This document shows, piece after piece, positions 10,979 through 23,522 of a stretch of 64,000 nt of DNA. This stretch comes from Zanthoxylum bungeanum (Eukaryota; Streptophyta; Magnoliopsida; Sapindales; Rutaceae). The DNA is taken from the NCBI GenBank assembly GCA_019454045.1, contig SKCR01017978.1:62001-126000 (forward strand), in the 5' to 3' direction. Every line of letters begins with the position of its first letter. The first letter of the stretch is position 1. A program made the translations under genes and the position numbers. The notes under the pieces were generated by a model. The model had not been told where the DNA came from. It worked only from the letters and a program-made list of their open reading frames with translations, and made no database searches.

Positions 10979-12932
10979 TGTTAGACAGTTATGACCCATA
11001 GCGTCACTATTTTGTAAATGATATTGTATTATTGTACAAAATTAACTATGTAGTAATGAAATTGCCTTTTACCGTTTTGTAATTTATTTACTTTGATATA
11101 AATGGTAAGAGTCCCTATGATTAGTTCCGGATTGTGATGATATGAGACGGTATCAATCCATAAAGGTTTAATCATTAAATATCCCTAGTCGTAGTATTAT
11201 CGAGATTGGACATCGATAATGCGGAATAGACTAGTACTGCACTTGTGCATGTTGTGAGGGCACAACGGCATAGTTCTCATATATTTAAGTATATGATACT
11301 TATGCAAGTGCGGTAGGAGGTTGTGTGTTTTACCGATGGTACGGAAAACAGCTTCGCTCTGGATAGACCCCGCAGAATCCCATTGGTAGTATGTCTGCGT
11401 GTCTATGGAGTCCGCTTCAGGGTAGTGCATATGATCTTAACCTGAGACTTGCATCGCTAGTACTTACGACAATCGGTAAACTTTAGTTTTGGTGGTCCAG
11501 GGCTTAACGGGTTTCTGTGTACACCTCTTCTGGATTTATCGAGAATCGTAGTGTGTATTGGGTGTGATGTCAAGATGGAAGTATCACTTCAGACATATGG
11601 AGATGATGATCGCGAGGGATACAGAACTAGTACTCTATAATGGTTGCAACCATCGGGATAATATGACTAGGTCAGGATTATCCATTCAAAGAGACTGGTT
11701 GCTTGATGTCCGATATGTGTATCGTACGGGGCAGACACATCTCCAGCCCCAGGCCTTACATGTGATCATCCGATACTGGTTCGATATACACTATACTACG
11801 GTATACTACGCCTGTTATAGATCTTATATTCCAATAAGAATATTTCTGGAGAATTGGGTAGGCATGGCGTTTTGCTAGAGGCTAACCTTGTCTTGTAAAT
11901 CGGTAAAAACGTAGTACTTGGTACGTACGTATTCAGATAATCTGACGGCCGTATTTACTGCCGACATATCCAGAGATCTCTTGGGTCGCTTCCCGAAGAT
12001 TCACCCATGACGTATGATTCAAACTCGATTAATCTTGGATTAATTACGGAGAGACTTTATCTTGGATAATAAAGTACATAATAGAGAGAGAACGATTAAT
12101 TTGGAATTAAACGTAAAATTTTATATTCGATATAATAATCGAAATTCGATTTCGACGCGAAATTAAAATTAGATTTTAATTCGGGCAAACGAGTTAATTT
12201 AGAATTAATTCGTTAGCGACGTAAATAATAATTTCGCTAGGCGCAATTATTTATTTAAATTCGATTTATTAACGTCGCGACGTAAGTTCGGTATTTCGGA
12301 AATATCGAACCCGAACACGTGAGTGCACGTGGGCCCACTTTCATTTGGAAACGTGTGGGGCCCACATGACACATGTCATATTATGCATTATTTAATTCTA
12401 ATGCATTGCATGGAGATAGTGTACAATGCACTCAATGGTTTTGCATGGAAATTGAGTGTTTGACACTCTAAGCCATTGCATGATTTGTGTCATAAGTTTA
12501 TTATTAATTTAATAAATATTATGGCATAAATATAAATTGATTTTTTGTAACAAAGATCATTCAACTTTTCTCTCTCACATTGCCGAAACTTGCAAGCAGT
12601 TTTTTGGCTCTCCGTTTTTCTTCAATTTTTGTGGCAAGATTTGAAGAAGTTGTGCATTCAAAATCACAACAAAGGCTAGCACCTTCAAGGGATCATACAT
12701 AGGTGATATGGGAAACTAATCCTTGAGCTTGGAAGGATCAAACTCGACTTGGAGTCCCTCTTTTCTTCTTGGCCGAGAGCTTCACTGCACAAGGGAGGAG
12801 TTTTCGCATCATCTAAGCATCCATTTTCAAGTATTGTGAGTATGATTCCGCCATACTTCAACTTATTCATTCATGTATTTATATATTTTGCTTGTTCTTG
12901 TTGATCTTGGGGCTTGGTTATTTTTTCCAACA
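10979..12932 (+). repeat. 3' LTR of copia A
   Basis: TGTTAGACAG to TTTTCCAACA, 1954 bp, aligned throughout with 2880-4821. In the first 600 bases I count about a dozen 1-2 base indels against four or five substitutions. The target duplication gatat follows. Confidence 0.95.
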
Positions 12933-12937
12933 GATAT
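12933..12937. repeat. Target site duplication of copia A, right copy
   Basis: gatat directly after CCAACA, followed by ATCGATGGATTTTGTG, which is the continuation of the G1 integrase gene. Confidence 0.93.
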
Positions 12938-13804
12938 ATCGATGGATTTTGTGTTAGGTTTGCCTAGGACAAAGAGGGGAAGGGATTCAATCTTGTTGTA
13001 GTTGATAGGTTTAGTAAAATGGCTCATTTCATTGCATGTCATAAACCGATGATGCTACAAACATTGCAGATTTATTTTTCAGAGACATAGTGCGACTCCA
13101 TGGTATACCTAGGAGTATTGTATCTGATAGAGATGTTAAGTTCCTTAGCCATTTTTGGAAGGTGTTGTGGGCTAAACTAGGCACCAAACTATTGTATTCT
13201 ACACCACATGTCATCCACAGACTGATGGACAAACAGAGGTAGTTAATAGGACTTTATCACAATTATTGCGCACTATAGTTGGCAAGAATTTGAAGAGTTG
13301 GGAAGATTGTTTGCCATTTATTGAGTTTGCATATAATCGTAGCATTCATTCTTCTACATCATTTTCACCTTTTGAAATTGTTTATGGTTTTCAGCCACTA
13401 ACTCCATTGGATTTGTTACCTTTGCCTGTTGATGAGCATGCGGGGCTAGATGGAAAACGGAAAGCCGATTTGGTGAAGCACATACATGAGAAAGCAAGAG
13501 AGCAAATACAACGAAAAATGAGCAATATGCTTCTCATGCTAATAAGGGAAGAAAGCGTGTGGTATTTCAGCCTGGAGATTGGTTTGGGTACACATGCGCA
13601 AGGAGAGATTTCCTGAACAACGTAAATCTAAGCTACAACCGAGAGGGGATGGTCCATTTCAAGTTTTGGAACGGATTAATGACAATGCATACAAGCTGGA
13701 TTTACAAGGTAAGTATAATGTGTCTACTACATTTAATGTTTCTGACTTAACTCCTTTTGATGCATGTACAGATTCGAGGTCGAATCCTTTTCAAGAGGGT
13801 GGGA
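12938..13804 (+). pseudogene. G1 integrase, C-terminal half
   Basis: Continues the gene interrupted at 2879. [17 protein letters not shown] (first Asp) begins near 12942, [14 protein letters not shown] (second Asp) near 13120, and [16 protein letters not shown] with the catalytic Glu near 13220. These are followed by [16 protein letters not shown] and the GPY/F-like [10 protein letters not shown] near 13650. It ends DSRSNPFQ with a purine-rich tract before the LTR. Indels near 12990, 13046, 13200, 13515 and 13590 break the frame. No chromodomain follows. Confidence 0.87.
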
Positions 13805-14454
13805 TGACATGATCCAGGCCGACAACAAACCAAAGGACGCATTACAAGTACCAGAAGGGCCAATTACGAGGTAGATGACCAAAAGACTCAGAGAAGCAAT
13901 GGCGGGATTAGTTCAGAGTTTTATGGCCGACTGCAACAAACAAATAGAGATGCATGTGGGCTTCGATGGAAAGGGCCCAAAACCATTTCACTTGGCCAAA
14001 TCAGTTTAGAATAAAGCTTCCTAGGCATTTGAAGACTTAAAGACTTGATATTTGTGTAATTTCGTTTTTAGGGGCATTGTTGTCTTTATGCCTTTAGGGT
14101 TTCTTTTTGTAACACTATTTAAGCTTACTTTCTTCTTCATTTGAGGGCAATCAACGAAATTTGTAAACTCAAAAGCTTAAAGCTTTGGCTATGGCCGAAT
14201 TCTTGTAAGGGAAGGATTCCCCTTTTCAAGTTTGAATCGACTTATCTAAGTTTGGCAAACTTAGTGGCGTCTCCATTTGCTAGCAAAAACACTACAAGGA
14301 TTCATCTTAAAGGTTCTCAAGGGCAAGTTCTTTGTGGGTCTTCTTTGTGGCATTGGAAGGGTTTTGTTCCTACAAAATCAAATTCGCGGTTCTTGGGGTT
14401 ATGTCCGTTGCTTGGGGTGTGCTTGGATTTCGAATCCAAGTGGGTTCCTTGTCA
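13805..14454 (+). repeat. 3' LTR of gypsy G1
   Basis: Starts TGACATGATCC after the purine tract AGAGGGTGGGA and ends CCTTGTCA. The start and end agree with the G2 LTR (TGACATGAGTCC and TTCTTGTCA), and the inner text is related but shorter (650 against about 980 bp). The boundary at 14454 is where LINE sequence begins. Confidence 0.85.
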
Positions 14455-15151
14455 GAGGTTTTCAGTGGATAGTGCCTGGAATGCTATGCAGACAATGGGT
14501 CCCTTGATGCGTTGGTCTCGAGTTATTTGGTTTCAAAAGGCTATCCCCCGCCATTCCTTTCTGCTTTGGATGTCTATTCATGGAGGCCTTTGTACCCAGG
14601 AAAGTCTGATGAGGTTCGGTATCTCTGATTGCTCGCTTTGTATCCTCTGTGGTTGCTCATGTGAGGATATTGATCATCTCTTCTTCCAATGCTATTTCTC
14701 TTCGAGTGTCTGGTCAACTGTGTTGGCTATGTGTGGGTTTGATTGGAGATGTCGTGATTGGCTTCAGACTGTTGAGTGGATGTATCAGTTTACCGACAGC
14801 TCTTTGCGTCATTTTCTTGTTCGGCTGTCGTTTGCTGCGTTAGTTTACCATATTTTGAGGGAGAGGAATGCCCGCACTCATGATGGGCCTCCTCGCCCTG
14901 TTTTTGTTCTTCTTAGCGATATTGTTTTTGATGTTCGGAATCGTGCTAGCTTATTACGGAAGGTGAAACCATCTTATGATAATAAATGGCTTCACCTCTC
15001 CTGGCACTTGCCCGATGACATCTTCTTTTGATCTTATTCTGCTTGTAGCCTTTCGGCTTTTCTTCTAGGAGGGCTTGTCCTCTCTAGTTGTCTAGGGTAT
15101 GCCCCTTTGCTCTTGTATAGTTTTCTTTTGGTTAATATACTTACTTTATCC
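14455..15151 (+). pseudogene. LINE (L1-type) ORF2 C-terminus and 3' UTR, copy 1
   Basis: The frame from 14459 encodes FSVDSAWNAM, WFQKAIPRHSFLLWM and the zf-RVT zinc-binding block CILCGCSCEDIDHLFFQC near 14640-14695. It ends LSWHLPDDIFF, stop near 15031. zf-RVT is found at the C-terminus of plant LINE ORF2 proteins. The 120-base 3' UTR ends ..TACTTTATCC followed by a short A-rich tail, the same end as in the copies at 19206 and 32527. The 5' part was displaced by the insertion of G1. It reads in frame with the preceding LTR from 14141, giving a chance chimeric ORF of 296 codons. Confidence 0.88.
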
Positions 15152-15160
15152 AACAAAAGA

Positions 15161-16145
15161 TAATATTTTCCACACAACCGGGCATAAAAATACAGTCTGT
15201 CAAAATAATGTTGCCACAGGATAGTCAAATCTCCTATTCACCATCATCTACTCAGTTAGAGAATCTTCATTCCCAAAATGCCACTACATCTCCCCAGGAT
15301 TCAGCATCCTAGTGACCATCAGCCCTTGTAACGAATTACAAATATAAGTATGACAAGTATAATCAAAAACCCATCCAGAACTAGTGGCTTCAGAAGCTAA
15401 AGAGGTATCAATAACATGGAAATAAACATACTTGATGTCGAGGCCCTCTCCAATCTGATAGAAGCAATGTAGTCTAGGCAGTTCCTTCTCCAGTGCTCAA
15501 TCTTACCACAGTGATGGCACTTGTCCTCGGCGGCCTTCTTCTTTAACTTGTCAGGCTTCGCTATATTTCCTTTAGGAGGAATACCAGAATTTGTCTTCTA
15601 TGCCTTTTTCTTATTCTTCTTTCCCGATTTCGTAGATTGGGAAGTGGAAGAACTAGTCAAAGAAGACTTCGCAGTGAGTGTCGGTACACCCTTCTTAATA
15701 CCTGCAGCATCCTATGCAACTGACTGTAGGAACAACAAATATTGTGCTTGTTGAAGTTCATGATAAATTGGGAATATGATGTGGGAGAGAGCCTATAATC
15801 AGATTTTAGCCTAAAGTCTCATTATGCTATAAGTCACACCTCTTAAGCTGCTCAATGAGATCCATTATGTGCAAGACATATGGACTCACTGACTTACCAT
15901 CAACCAGATGAGCGTGGAACAATTCCACTAAGACTCTGTATACCGGGACTTGCTCTTATTTCAAGAACAACTCCTTAAGCTGAGTAATAATGCTGAATGA
16001 GTCTGGCATATCCATATATTGCCTCTTCAGATCAAGAGACATATAACAGAGAATGAGTGACCTGACTCTCAGGTCATCATCCCTCCATATATTACCTCTT
16101 CAGAATCAGTGGTTGCTGCCATCACAAAACTTAACAAAAGAAACC
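15161..16145 (-). pseudogene. Copia E gag and protease remnant
   Basis: Read on the minus strand, 16100 to 15850 resembles copia Gag: SLDLKRQYMDMPDS, then LVELFHAHLVDGKSVSPYVL and HIMDLIEQLK. A CCHC knuckle, CHHCGKIEHWRRNC, lies at about 15480-15521. The protease-like segment SGWVFDYTCHTYICNSLQG follows near 15320-15390; the catalytic D-S/T-G reads DYT. Stops and frameshifts are frequent, so this is an old copy. It belongs with the PBS at 16857 and the LTR beyond it. Its left side is cut by the LINE end. Confidence 0.75.
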
Positions 16146-16856
16146 AAAGTCAGTAGATAAAGTAATTTCATCAATATCATATAACATCTAACAAATCATG
16201 GATTTTTAATCTAAAGATGCATTCCCACTACTTTACGTAATTTCATATCCTCAAATAAAAATACGAGAATTTAATATTTAAATTAAATTTTATAGTAGAA
16301 GTGGATCCCACGAGCATATTCCAACACATAGCTTTGGCACGTTACACCAACGTATGTTCGCGAGTAGATATCAATTATCAATCAATTCAAATGTGATTTC
16401 TTATATAGGTCATGAACCGTTTCTGATCTTCACTGCTTTGGAATCTATTGGATGGGGCATGTCCAAGGCAATACTTGTCAATGACAAGCTCTTGGTACTT
16501 ATGCACTACCTCACTGCTTTGACATCTATTGCTATGCACTTTCGCTTGAATTTATCTATTATCAAAATAAGTTTTATCGGTGTAAATTAATTGATGTAAA
16601 CCACACCCACACAGTTTTGGCACGTTGTGGGAACGACCATAGAAACCAATTTGCATCCGTATTGACAAGACGGACTAGTAGAGGTGTACAAATACAAACA
16701 AAAATAAATAAAGCCTTATCATAGGGATTTTTAAGACTACTGTCAAATAGTTAAAAATTGATACAATCAATTTTATCTAAGCATGTGAAAAATAAATTGG
16801 ATTAGATATCGAACATTCAATAGCATGAAAAATATTTTTGGATGTGGGATCAGACG
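16146..16856 (-). other. Leader of copia E, no gene seen
   Basis: About 700 bases between gag and the PBS on the minus strand. AT-rich with no conserved protein. A short plus-strand frame at 16354-16590 has no recognisable motif. Confidence 0.6.
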
Positions 16857-16869
16857 CTCTGATATCATT
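16857..16869 (-). other. Primer binding site of copia E
   Basis: On the minus strand the text reads AATGATATCAGAGC, close to the iMet primer site TGGTATCAGAGC with one change. It adjoins the putative LTR end CTAACCA at 16870, which fixes the direction of the element. Confidence 0.75.
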
Positions 16870-17329
16870 TGGTTAGTATTTTGGTGGCAAAAACGCGATT
16901 TTAGGCGAAAATAGTTTTTAAACCTTTTAAAATTTTCCAAATGAATTAGCTGGTATCTTATACCTCTAATTATGTTTTTATTTCACCTAAACATATTATT
17001 TGTTAACAAATAACAACACAACAAGTTACAAAAGGCGGCAAATGTTTTTTGAAAATATTTTCCGGAAAACTATTATGTAAAATGGGTAAAAGGTCAAATT
17101 GGTCAACCAATCATTGAGTTGTATTGACCCGGTCACTTGGACAGTAACCGATCAGCCTCTGAATCGTCCAAACAATGAACAATTCACTGCTTGGACAACC
17201 CTACGCGGTAAGCTTGGTTTTGCATAATTTTACCATTTTCGCGAATTTTAATAATCAATTTCAAATCCGATCCAGAAAATAAAATTAGTTTAAATTTTAT
17301 GCTAATTCTATTTTGTCACCATATTAATC

Positions 17330-18857
17330 AAATTAATCAACACCATTTTAAAGTAACTGTATATGAATTCTGAAGAACAATTCTAGGCATCAGAGAGTGG
17401 CTACAATAATGTATAATGAAAATTTTAATTTTTGAAGCTAATTACTTTAATTAGAACAAAAATCAAACATGTTAATAAAAGAAAAATAAAGATGTCATCA
17501 AAATCAACACCACAAAATATTTGGAAATAAATATATTATCCAACAATATATTTGGAACATGCAATATATATCAAATATATATTCTCATACTTAGAAAAAT
17601 AGTTTCCATAAAAAAAGAAATAAAAGTTTACCTTAATCCAATTAAGCTTTTAATTTTTGCTTCTTGTTTCCAAATCTTTCTCTTGGTGTTCTTCTTTTAA
17701 AACTAACCCTATTTTTTTCTTTTACTTTGAACAAGTGAGAAAATGGCTAACAAAAAAAAAAGAAAATCTTTTCTATTTATTTTTTATTGGCCGAATTCTA
17801 GGGCCTATTTTGGTCATTTTTTAGTCAAAAATTGGACCAAAATTTGACACATTTTAATCTAATTAAAATATAATTATTTTATTTATGTTTGGATTAGTAG
17901 AAACCATATGTCTCAAACATATGGTTTAGCCAATCACAATTAGCCAAGTGATAAAGAATATTCCAGTAATATTATTTCTTCTAGAAACTTAAATTTAATT
18001 AGCAATTAATTAATTTGAATTTTCATTGACTAAAAGGAAAAATAAGATTATGGAATAATATTCCAAGAATATTCCTCATTTATTATAATTAATCAATTAA
18101 TCAACACCATTTTAAAGTAACTGTATATGAATTCTGAAGAACAATTCTAGGCATCAGAGAGTGGCTACAATAATGTATAATGAAAATTTTAATTTTTGAA
18201 GCTAATTACTTTAATTAGAACAAAAATCAAACATGTTAATAAAAGAAAAATAAAGATGTCATCAAAATCAACACCACAAAATATTTGGAAATAAATATAT
18301 TATCCAACAATATATTTGGAACATGCAATTATATCAAATATATATTCTCATACTTAGAAAAATAGTTTCCATAAAAAAAGAAATAAAAGTTTACCTTAAT
18401 CCAATTAAGCTTTTAATTTTTGCTTCTTGTTTCCAAATCTTTCTCTTGGTGTTCTTCTTTTAAAACTAACCCTATTTTTTTCTTTTACTTTGAACAAGTG
18501 AGAAAATGGCTAACAAAAAAAAAAGAAAATCTTTTCTATTTATTTTTTATTGGCCGAATTCTAGGGCCTATTTTGGTCATTTTTTAGTCAAAAATTGGAC
18601 CAAAATTTGACACATTTTAATCTAATTAAAATATAATTATTTTATTTATGTTTGGATTAGTAGAAACCATATGTCTCAAACATATGGTTTAGCCAATCAC
18701 AATTAGCCAAGTGATAAAGAATATTCCAGTAATATTATTTCTTCTAGAAACTTAAATTTAATTAGCAATTAATTAATTTGAATTTTCATTGACTAAAAGG
18801 AAAAATAAGATTATGGAATAATATTCCAAGAATATTCCTCATTTATTATAATAATAA
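17330..18857. repeat. 764-bp tandem duplication
   Basis: Unit 1 about 17330-18093, unit 2 about 18094-18857. The text CACCATTTTAAAGTAACTG occurs at 17341 and 18105 and the units run almost identically, including the poly-A run AACAAAAAAAAAAG. I see one clear difference (GCAATATATATC against GCAATTATATC). Near-identity implies a recent event, or an assembly artefact. Confidence 0.9.
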
Positions 18858-19205
18858 TCAATTAATCTTTAATTAATTTAATTAATCATAATAAAGACAA
18901 TTGTCAAATTCTAATGGGTCTTTAATGTGTATCAAATCAAAATATGTATCATATTCAAATACACATTATTTTACGCTCATGTGTAAATTATGAATAATTC
19001 AAATTATCCATAATTAATTGCCCAATGCTCAACGATTACACTTCATATTGTGGGATTCTCTGGATTCAACATCTATCATAGAAACTATTTCCTTTCCATA
19101 ATTTACCCACTCACAAATTACGACGACCATAGATAATCGAGTTAAACTATACAACCCGACATCATTACATATATTTAATTTCTCTCTCATAGGCTATCTG
19201 AATTT

Positions 19206-19805
19206 TTTTTTGGATAAAGTAAGTATTATAACCAAAAGAAAACTATACATGAGCAAAGGGGCATACCCCAGGCAACTAGAGAGGACAAGCCCTCCTAGAA
19301 GAAAAGCCGAGAGGTTACAAGCAAAAGATCAACAGAAGATGTCATCGGGCAAGTGCCAGGATAGTTGAAGCCATTTATTATCATAAGATGGTTTCACCTT
19401 CCGTAAAAAGCTAGCACGATTCTGAACATAAAAAACAATGTCACTAAGAAGAACAGCAATAGGCCGAAGAGGCATATCATGAGTGCGAGCATTCCTCTCC
19501 CTCCAAATATGGTAGACTGACGCTGCAAAAGACAGACGAACAAGAAAATGATGTAAAGAGGCATCAGTAAACTGACACAACCACTCAACAGTCTGAGGCC
19601 AATCCCGGCATCTCCAAACTAACCCACACATAGCTAGCATAGACGACCAGACCCTCGAAGAGAAGAAGCACTGGAAGAAAAGATGATCAATGTCCTCACT
19701 TGAACAACCACATAGAATACAACGCGAGCAAGCAGAGATACCAAACCTCATCAAACTATCCTGAGTACAAAGGCCTCCCTGAATAGACATCCAAAGTAAA
19801 AAAAT
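19206..19805 (-). pseudogene. LINE ORF2 C-terminus, copy 2 (5'-truncated)
   Basis: Minus-strand copy starting inside the zf-RVT domain (FLLWMSIQGGLCTQDS) with CILCGCSSEDIDHLFFQC near 19665-19720 and the end LSWHLPDDIFC, stop near 19329. The 3' UTR ends TTACTTTATCC followed by a run of A (plus-strand T run at 19206-19214). Truncation at the 5' end is typical of target-primed reverse transcription. I could not find a convincing target duplication. Confidence 0.85.
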
Positions 19806-20641
19806 ATGTGTTATGAACAATTATGGTATGTCGCGATATAATCGTGATTCTCTAAATAAATACTCAGAATTCATTTCTGCAGTATACATCAACCAATGAC
19901 TTCAAAAAATCACTAACTAGATACCTAAATCCCATACACGGGACTGACAGATTCTTTTTGGATATATCATAGGATATCATAATTATCTATCCATACCCAA
20001 CGAACAGGCGAATGTCAAATCTTAAAAAGATCATTGACATGACTACCATCAAAGTATAGAGGATGTGTCACATATCCACTATGGTATCTCAAGTCAAATG
20101 AGCTAATATGGTACTCGACTCGAGAAGATTCTTTTTTTGACGTTGGTGTACCATCTATCAGGAATCTTCAAGTGAGTCGTTCAGTATTTATCTAATAAAT
20201 ACATACATGTCTATATAAGTCTCCCTAAGACTCATGGTTAACTGAGATGAACCATTGGAACTATTCTAGTATACGAAATGTAATAGTCTTTCGGGTTTAC
20301 TAATCGACGAGGTATGTAAACCTTGAACAAGAACTTATGTTGTAATATTTCTTAGTATCTGTTGCGACGCTTTTGCAATTACATTAAAACAACTCATTCT
20401 TTGGACAATTTATGCCTTTATCATTACACTAAAGATTATATAATGAAACTACTAAATTTTATTTATAATAAAATATAAATGTACAATGTATTTACAATAA
20501 ATACATCAGAAATTGGTACGCCGAGCTCCAACTCTAACACAAAGGTCTCACTAGAAATACAAACTCGTAGAAGTATGAAAAACACACAACTACTTATATT
20601 ATGAAGACTCATGGAGGATGACTCTAGTTCAAATGGGAGAT
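19806..20641. other. Old LTR sequence, no gene
   Basis: Non-coding. The first 600 bases belong to the copia E LTR region. The last 250 end in GACTCTAGTTCAAATGGGAGAT, shown here in two parts as GACTCTAGTTC and AAATGGGAGAT, which looks like the end of a copia pol gene plus polypurine tract. Confidence 0.5.
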
Positions 20642-21694
20642 TGTTGGTAATATCCAATAGATCTATCGGATTAGGATTGTAATATTAATATGTAAAACAT
20701 ACATTGAATGAAATAAAATAACAATTATTTATTATACTATCATTTGTCTTTATCGGTATAAAATTAACTCATATAATAAATTCCATGTTATGGTTGGTAG
20801 TTTGAGTGCCAATCTGTATCGTATTAATGATATGTTAATGAATACAAGTAATCAACTTTTCATAATATTTCAATTTTAATGGTAGTAGCTCTTGTTTTTT
20901 ATATACATATTCGATCTAATTTACTTTAGATCGAAACTAGCCTGGGTTTCATGATGTATATATTAGACAAAGACCCAAGAATATATAGTACTCACATAGT
21001 TGCAACGAGGCCTGTAATTGACAATATGAGGTATGACTACTTGTGGTATATTCTCAAAAAATGTCCTGATAAGGATTTACTATTACATGTCAGTTAGTAA
21101 AATTCATTGAAACCAATACATGTCATATATCAAGACTTGTTCTGATGGTTTTCCAAATAATTCACCAGTCTTGGGAGATTCATATAGACATATAGGTGTT
21201 TATTTTATTAGCACTGACGACTCATTGAAAGTATTCCTAATAGATGCACACCAACATCAATAGAACTCTTCTATAGTTGAGTATCATACCTAGTCCATTG
21301 ACTTGAGATACGACTGTGGATGTGTAACATCCCCAATATGGGAAGGTTACCGACAGATGATAGATCTCACTGCCACCTAAGCCACTAACTGGACTATAGA
21401 GATACATGTTTTCTTGACTTAATAACTCTTCATCTTATCAATAGGCAATCACACTTTACTACATAAACCACAAGAAATCATATATAAACTGAGTACTCTA
21501 TACAATCATATACATGACATATATCAAAAGAAACCGAAGCTCAAGCTACTTTCTATATGAATGTAGAGCTAACATGATGGACCGATATGACTAGTGACTG
21601 CAGTGCTGCTTCTATCCCCGATATGTGTCTCCAAAAGATGGATGTGGCTCACCAGCTAAAAGATCCTGCAAAACTGGAGAGTATATGGGGGTGA
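20642..21694 (+). repeat. Partial copia LTR (F), related to E in inverted orientation
   Basis: Starts TGTTGGTAATATCC right after the polypurine-like AAATGGGAGAT, the expected arrangement for a plus-strand 3' LTR. About 21150-21340 matches the reverse complement of 20080-20260 with roughly two thirds identity by eye. It is cut at 21694 by the LTR of copia C. No gene is seen. Confidence 0.5.
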
Positions 21695-23508
21695 TGTTGT
21701 ACAATTATGACCCATAACATCACTATTTGTAAAGAACATGGTGTTTTTGTACAAATTAACTATGTGACAAATGAAATTGCTATTTTATCATTTTGTAATT
21801 GGATTACTTGGATATATAAATGATAAAAGTCCATATGGTTTAACCGAATTAATAAGATATGAGACAGTATTAATCCAAAAAAGGTTTATTCATTAAATAT
21901 CCATAGTCGTAATATTATCGAGACAGGACATCGATAATGCGGAATAGACTAATATTACACTTGTGCGCGTTATGGAAGCTTAACGATATTGTTCTCATAT
22001 ATTTAAGTATTGGATACTTATGCAAGTGTGATAGGAGGTTCTGTTAGCCGTTGGACTGGGAACAGCTTCGCTCTGGATAGACCCCTCGGAGTCCCATTGG
22101 TAGTATGAATATGTGTCTATGGGAATCCGAATCAGGGTAGGTGTATGTGGTCTTTAACCTGAGACTTGCATCGCTAATACTTGCGACAATCAGTTTGCTT
22201 TGGTTTTGGTCGTTCGGAGCTTGAACAGGTTTTGTGTACACCTCTGCTGGGTTTATTGAGAATCATAGTGTATTGGGTGTGATGTCAAGATGAGAGTATC
22301 ACTTCAGTCATATGGAGATGATGATCACGCAGGATACGTTACTAGTACTCTTAATGTTGCAGTTATCGGGATAGTATGACTAAGTCATGATTATCCGATT
22401 ACAGAGACTAGTTACACATGATCCGATATATGCTTCATACGGGGCAGACACAATTCCAGCCCTAGGCCTAGCATGTGACATTCGATACTGGATCGTATTA
22501 CGTAATACAATGTATATTGTGCCTGATACAGATTATATATTCTTCATTGAATATTTCTGGAGAATTGGGTAGACACGGTGCTTTGCTATAAGCCAACATG
22601 TCTTGTAAATCGGTTAGAACGTGGTACGGGGTATGCACGTGTTCGGATAGTCCGATGACCATATTTACTGCCAATATATCCAGAGATCTTTTGGGTCGCT
22701 TCCCAAAGATTCACCAATGACATTTGACTCGAACAGAATTAATCTAGGATTAATTATGAGAGAGAAAATTAATCTGGGATTAATTGCGGCAAGAAGAGAG
22801 AACGCGATTAATTTGGAATTAATCGATTAAATAAATTTAATAGTTAAATTGGATTTTTCTATTTAATTTATTTATTTGGGCTAAAATGATATATTGGATA
22901 TATTAATTGAAATTGGATTTCAATTCGGAATTAAAATTAGATTGGAATTAATTTGTAAGCGACTTTCGTAATAATTTTGCTAGGCATTATTATTTAATTA
23001 AATTGGATTTAATTACGTCGCGACGAAAAATTCGTTTAATCGGATTAAATGAACCCGGGCCCAAAGTGTGTTGTGTAAGCCAACTTGAATTTGGAATTTA
23101 ATTGGGTGGGACCCACAACTTACATCACATGTCACTCATTGATGTGAGTAGTTGGCAAAACTTAAATGTTGCATTTAAGTAATACAACAACCAACTTTTG
23201 CATTATGTTTTTGGAAAATAAAAAAAAAATTCACTCTCTCTTCCCTTGCAAAAACCGTGAGCCTCTCTCCATTGGAAGACAATTTTGTTCTTCAAAATTT
23301 GTTCAAGCTAGCACTTAAGGAGTTGAATCAAGGTGATAGGGAAACTCACCCGAGAGTTTAGAACTCAACAAAAAGGCTTGGAGCTTCTACATCCTTGGAA
23401 AGTTTTGAATTTTCTCATCCATTCAATGTAAGTTTTTCTGCAACTCTACTTGAATTATTCACACACAAATCTTGTTTAGAGACCTTGGGCATGTGTAGGA
23501 CACTAACA
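21695..23508 (+). repeat. 5' LTR of copia C
   Basis: 1814 bp, TGTTGTACAATTATGACC to CACTAACA. It is related to the LTR of copia A (shared blocks such as CCAGAGATCTTTTGGGTCGC) but a different subfamily. It matches 58250-60074. Confidence 0.9.
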
Positions 23509-23522
23509 ATGGTATCAAGAGC
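23509..23522 (+). other. Primer binding site of copia C
   Basis: ATGGTATCAAGAGC directly after the LTR end CTAACA; complementary to the initiator-Met tRNA 3' end in its first eight bases and close thereafter. Confidence 0.85.

Larger units (their letters stand above)
2880..12932 (+). mobile_element. Ty1/copia retrotransposon A, full length with both LTRs
   Basis: A 10,053-bp unit with LTRs of 1942 and 1954 bp beginning TGTTAGACAG and ending CCAACA. It has an iMet-type PBS, a long untranslated leader, gag from 7005, and the copia order protease, integrase, RT, RNase H. A polypurine tract AAGTGGGAGA precedes the 3' LTR. It is flanked by the 5-bp duplication gatat and interrupts the G1 integrase gene, so it is younger than G1. 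The two LTRs differ mostly by 1-2 base indels. The coding region is broken many times, so the element is non-functional as written. Confidence 0.96.
1..14454 (+). mobile_element. Ty3/gypsy retrotransposon G1, 5' end outside the window
   Basis: The order gag (CCHC knuckle), protease, reverse transcriptase, RNase H, integrase, LTR is that of Ty3/gypsy. It is closely similar along its length to G2 at 42206-50702, which serves as internal reference. The integrase gene is cut at 2879/2880 by copia A and resumes at 12938, with the 5-bp target gatat on both sides. The integrase end has the form SRSNPFQ without a chromodomain, which in my knowledge fits the CRM-like chromovirus group; that clade is an inference. 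The 3' LTR ends at 14454 inside a LINE. The 5' LTR is not in the window, so its target duplication cannot be tested. Confidence 0.9.
16870..20400 (-). repeat. Degraded long LTR of copia E, with an internal duplication and a LINE insertion
   Basis: The left end (TGGTTAG on the plus strand) adjoins the PBS. The right limit is uncertain. The stretch contains a 764-bp tandem duplication (17330-18857) and a LINE tail (19206-19805). The part at about 20080-20260 is a diverged inverted copy of 21150-21340, supporting a shared LTR family with F. No protein gene is seen; the largest frames are LINE-derived. Confidence 0.55.
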
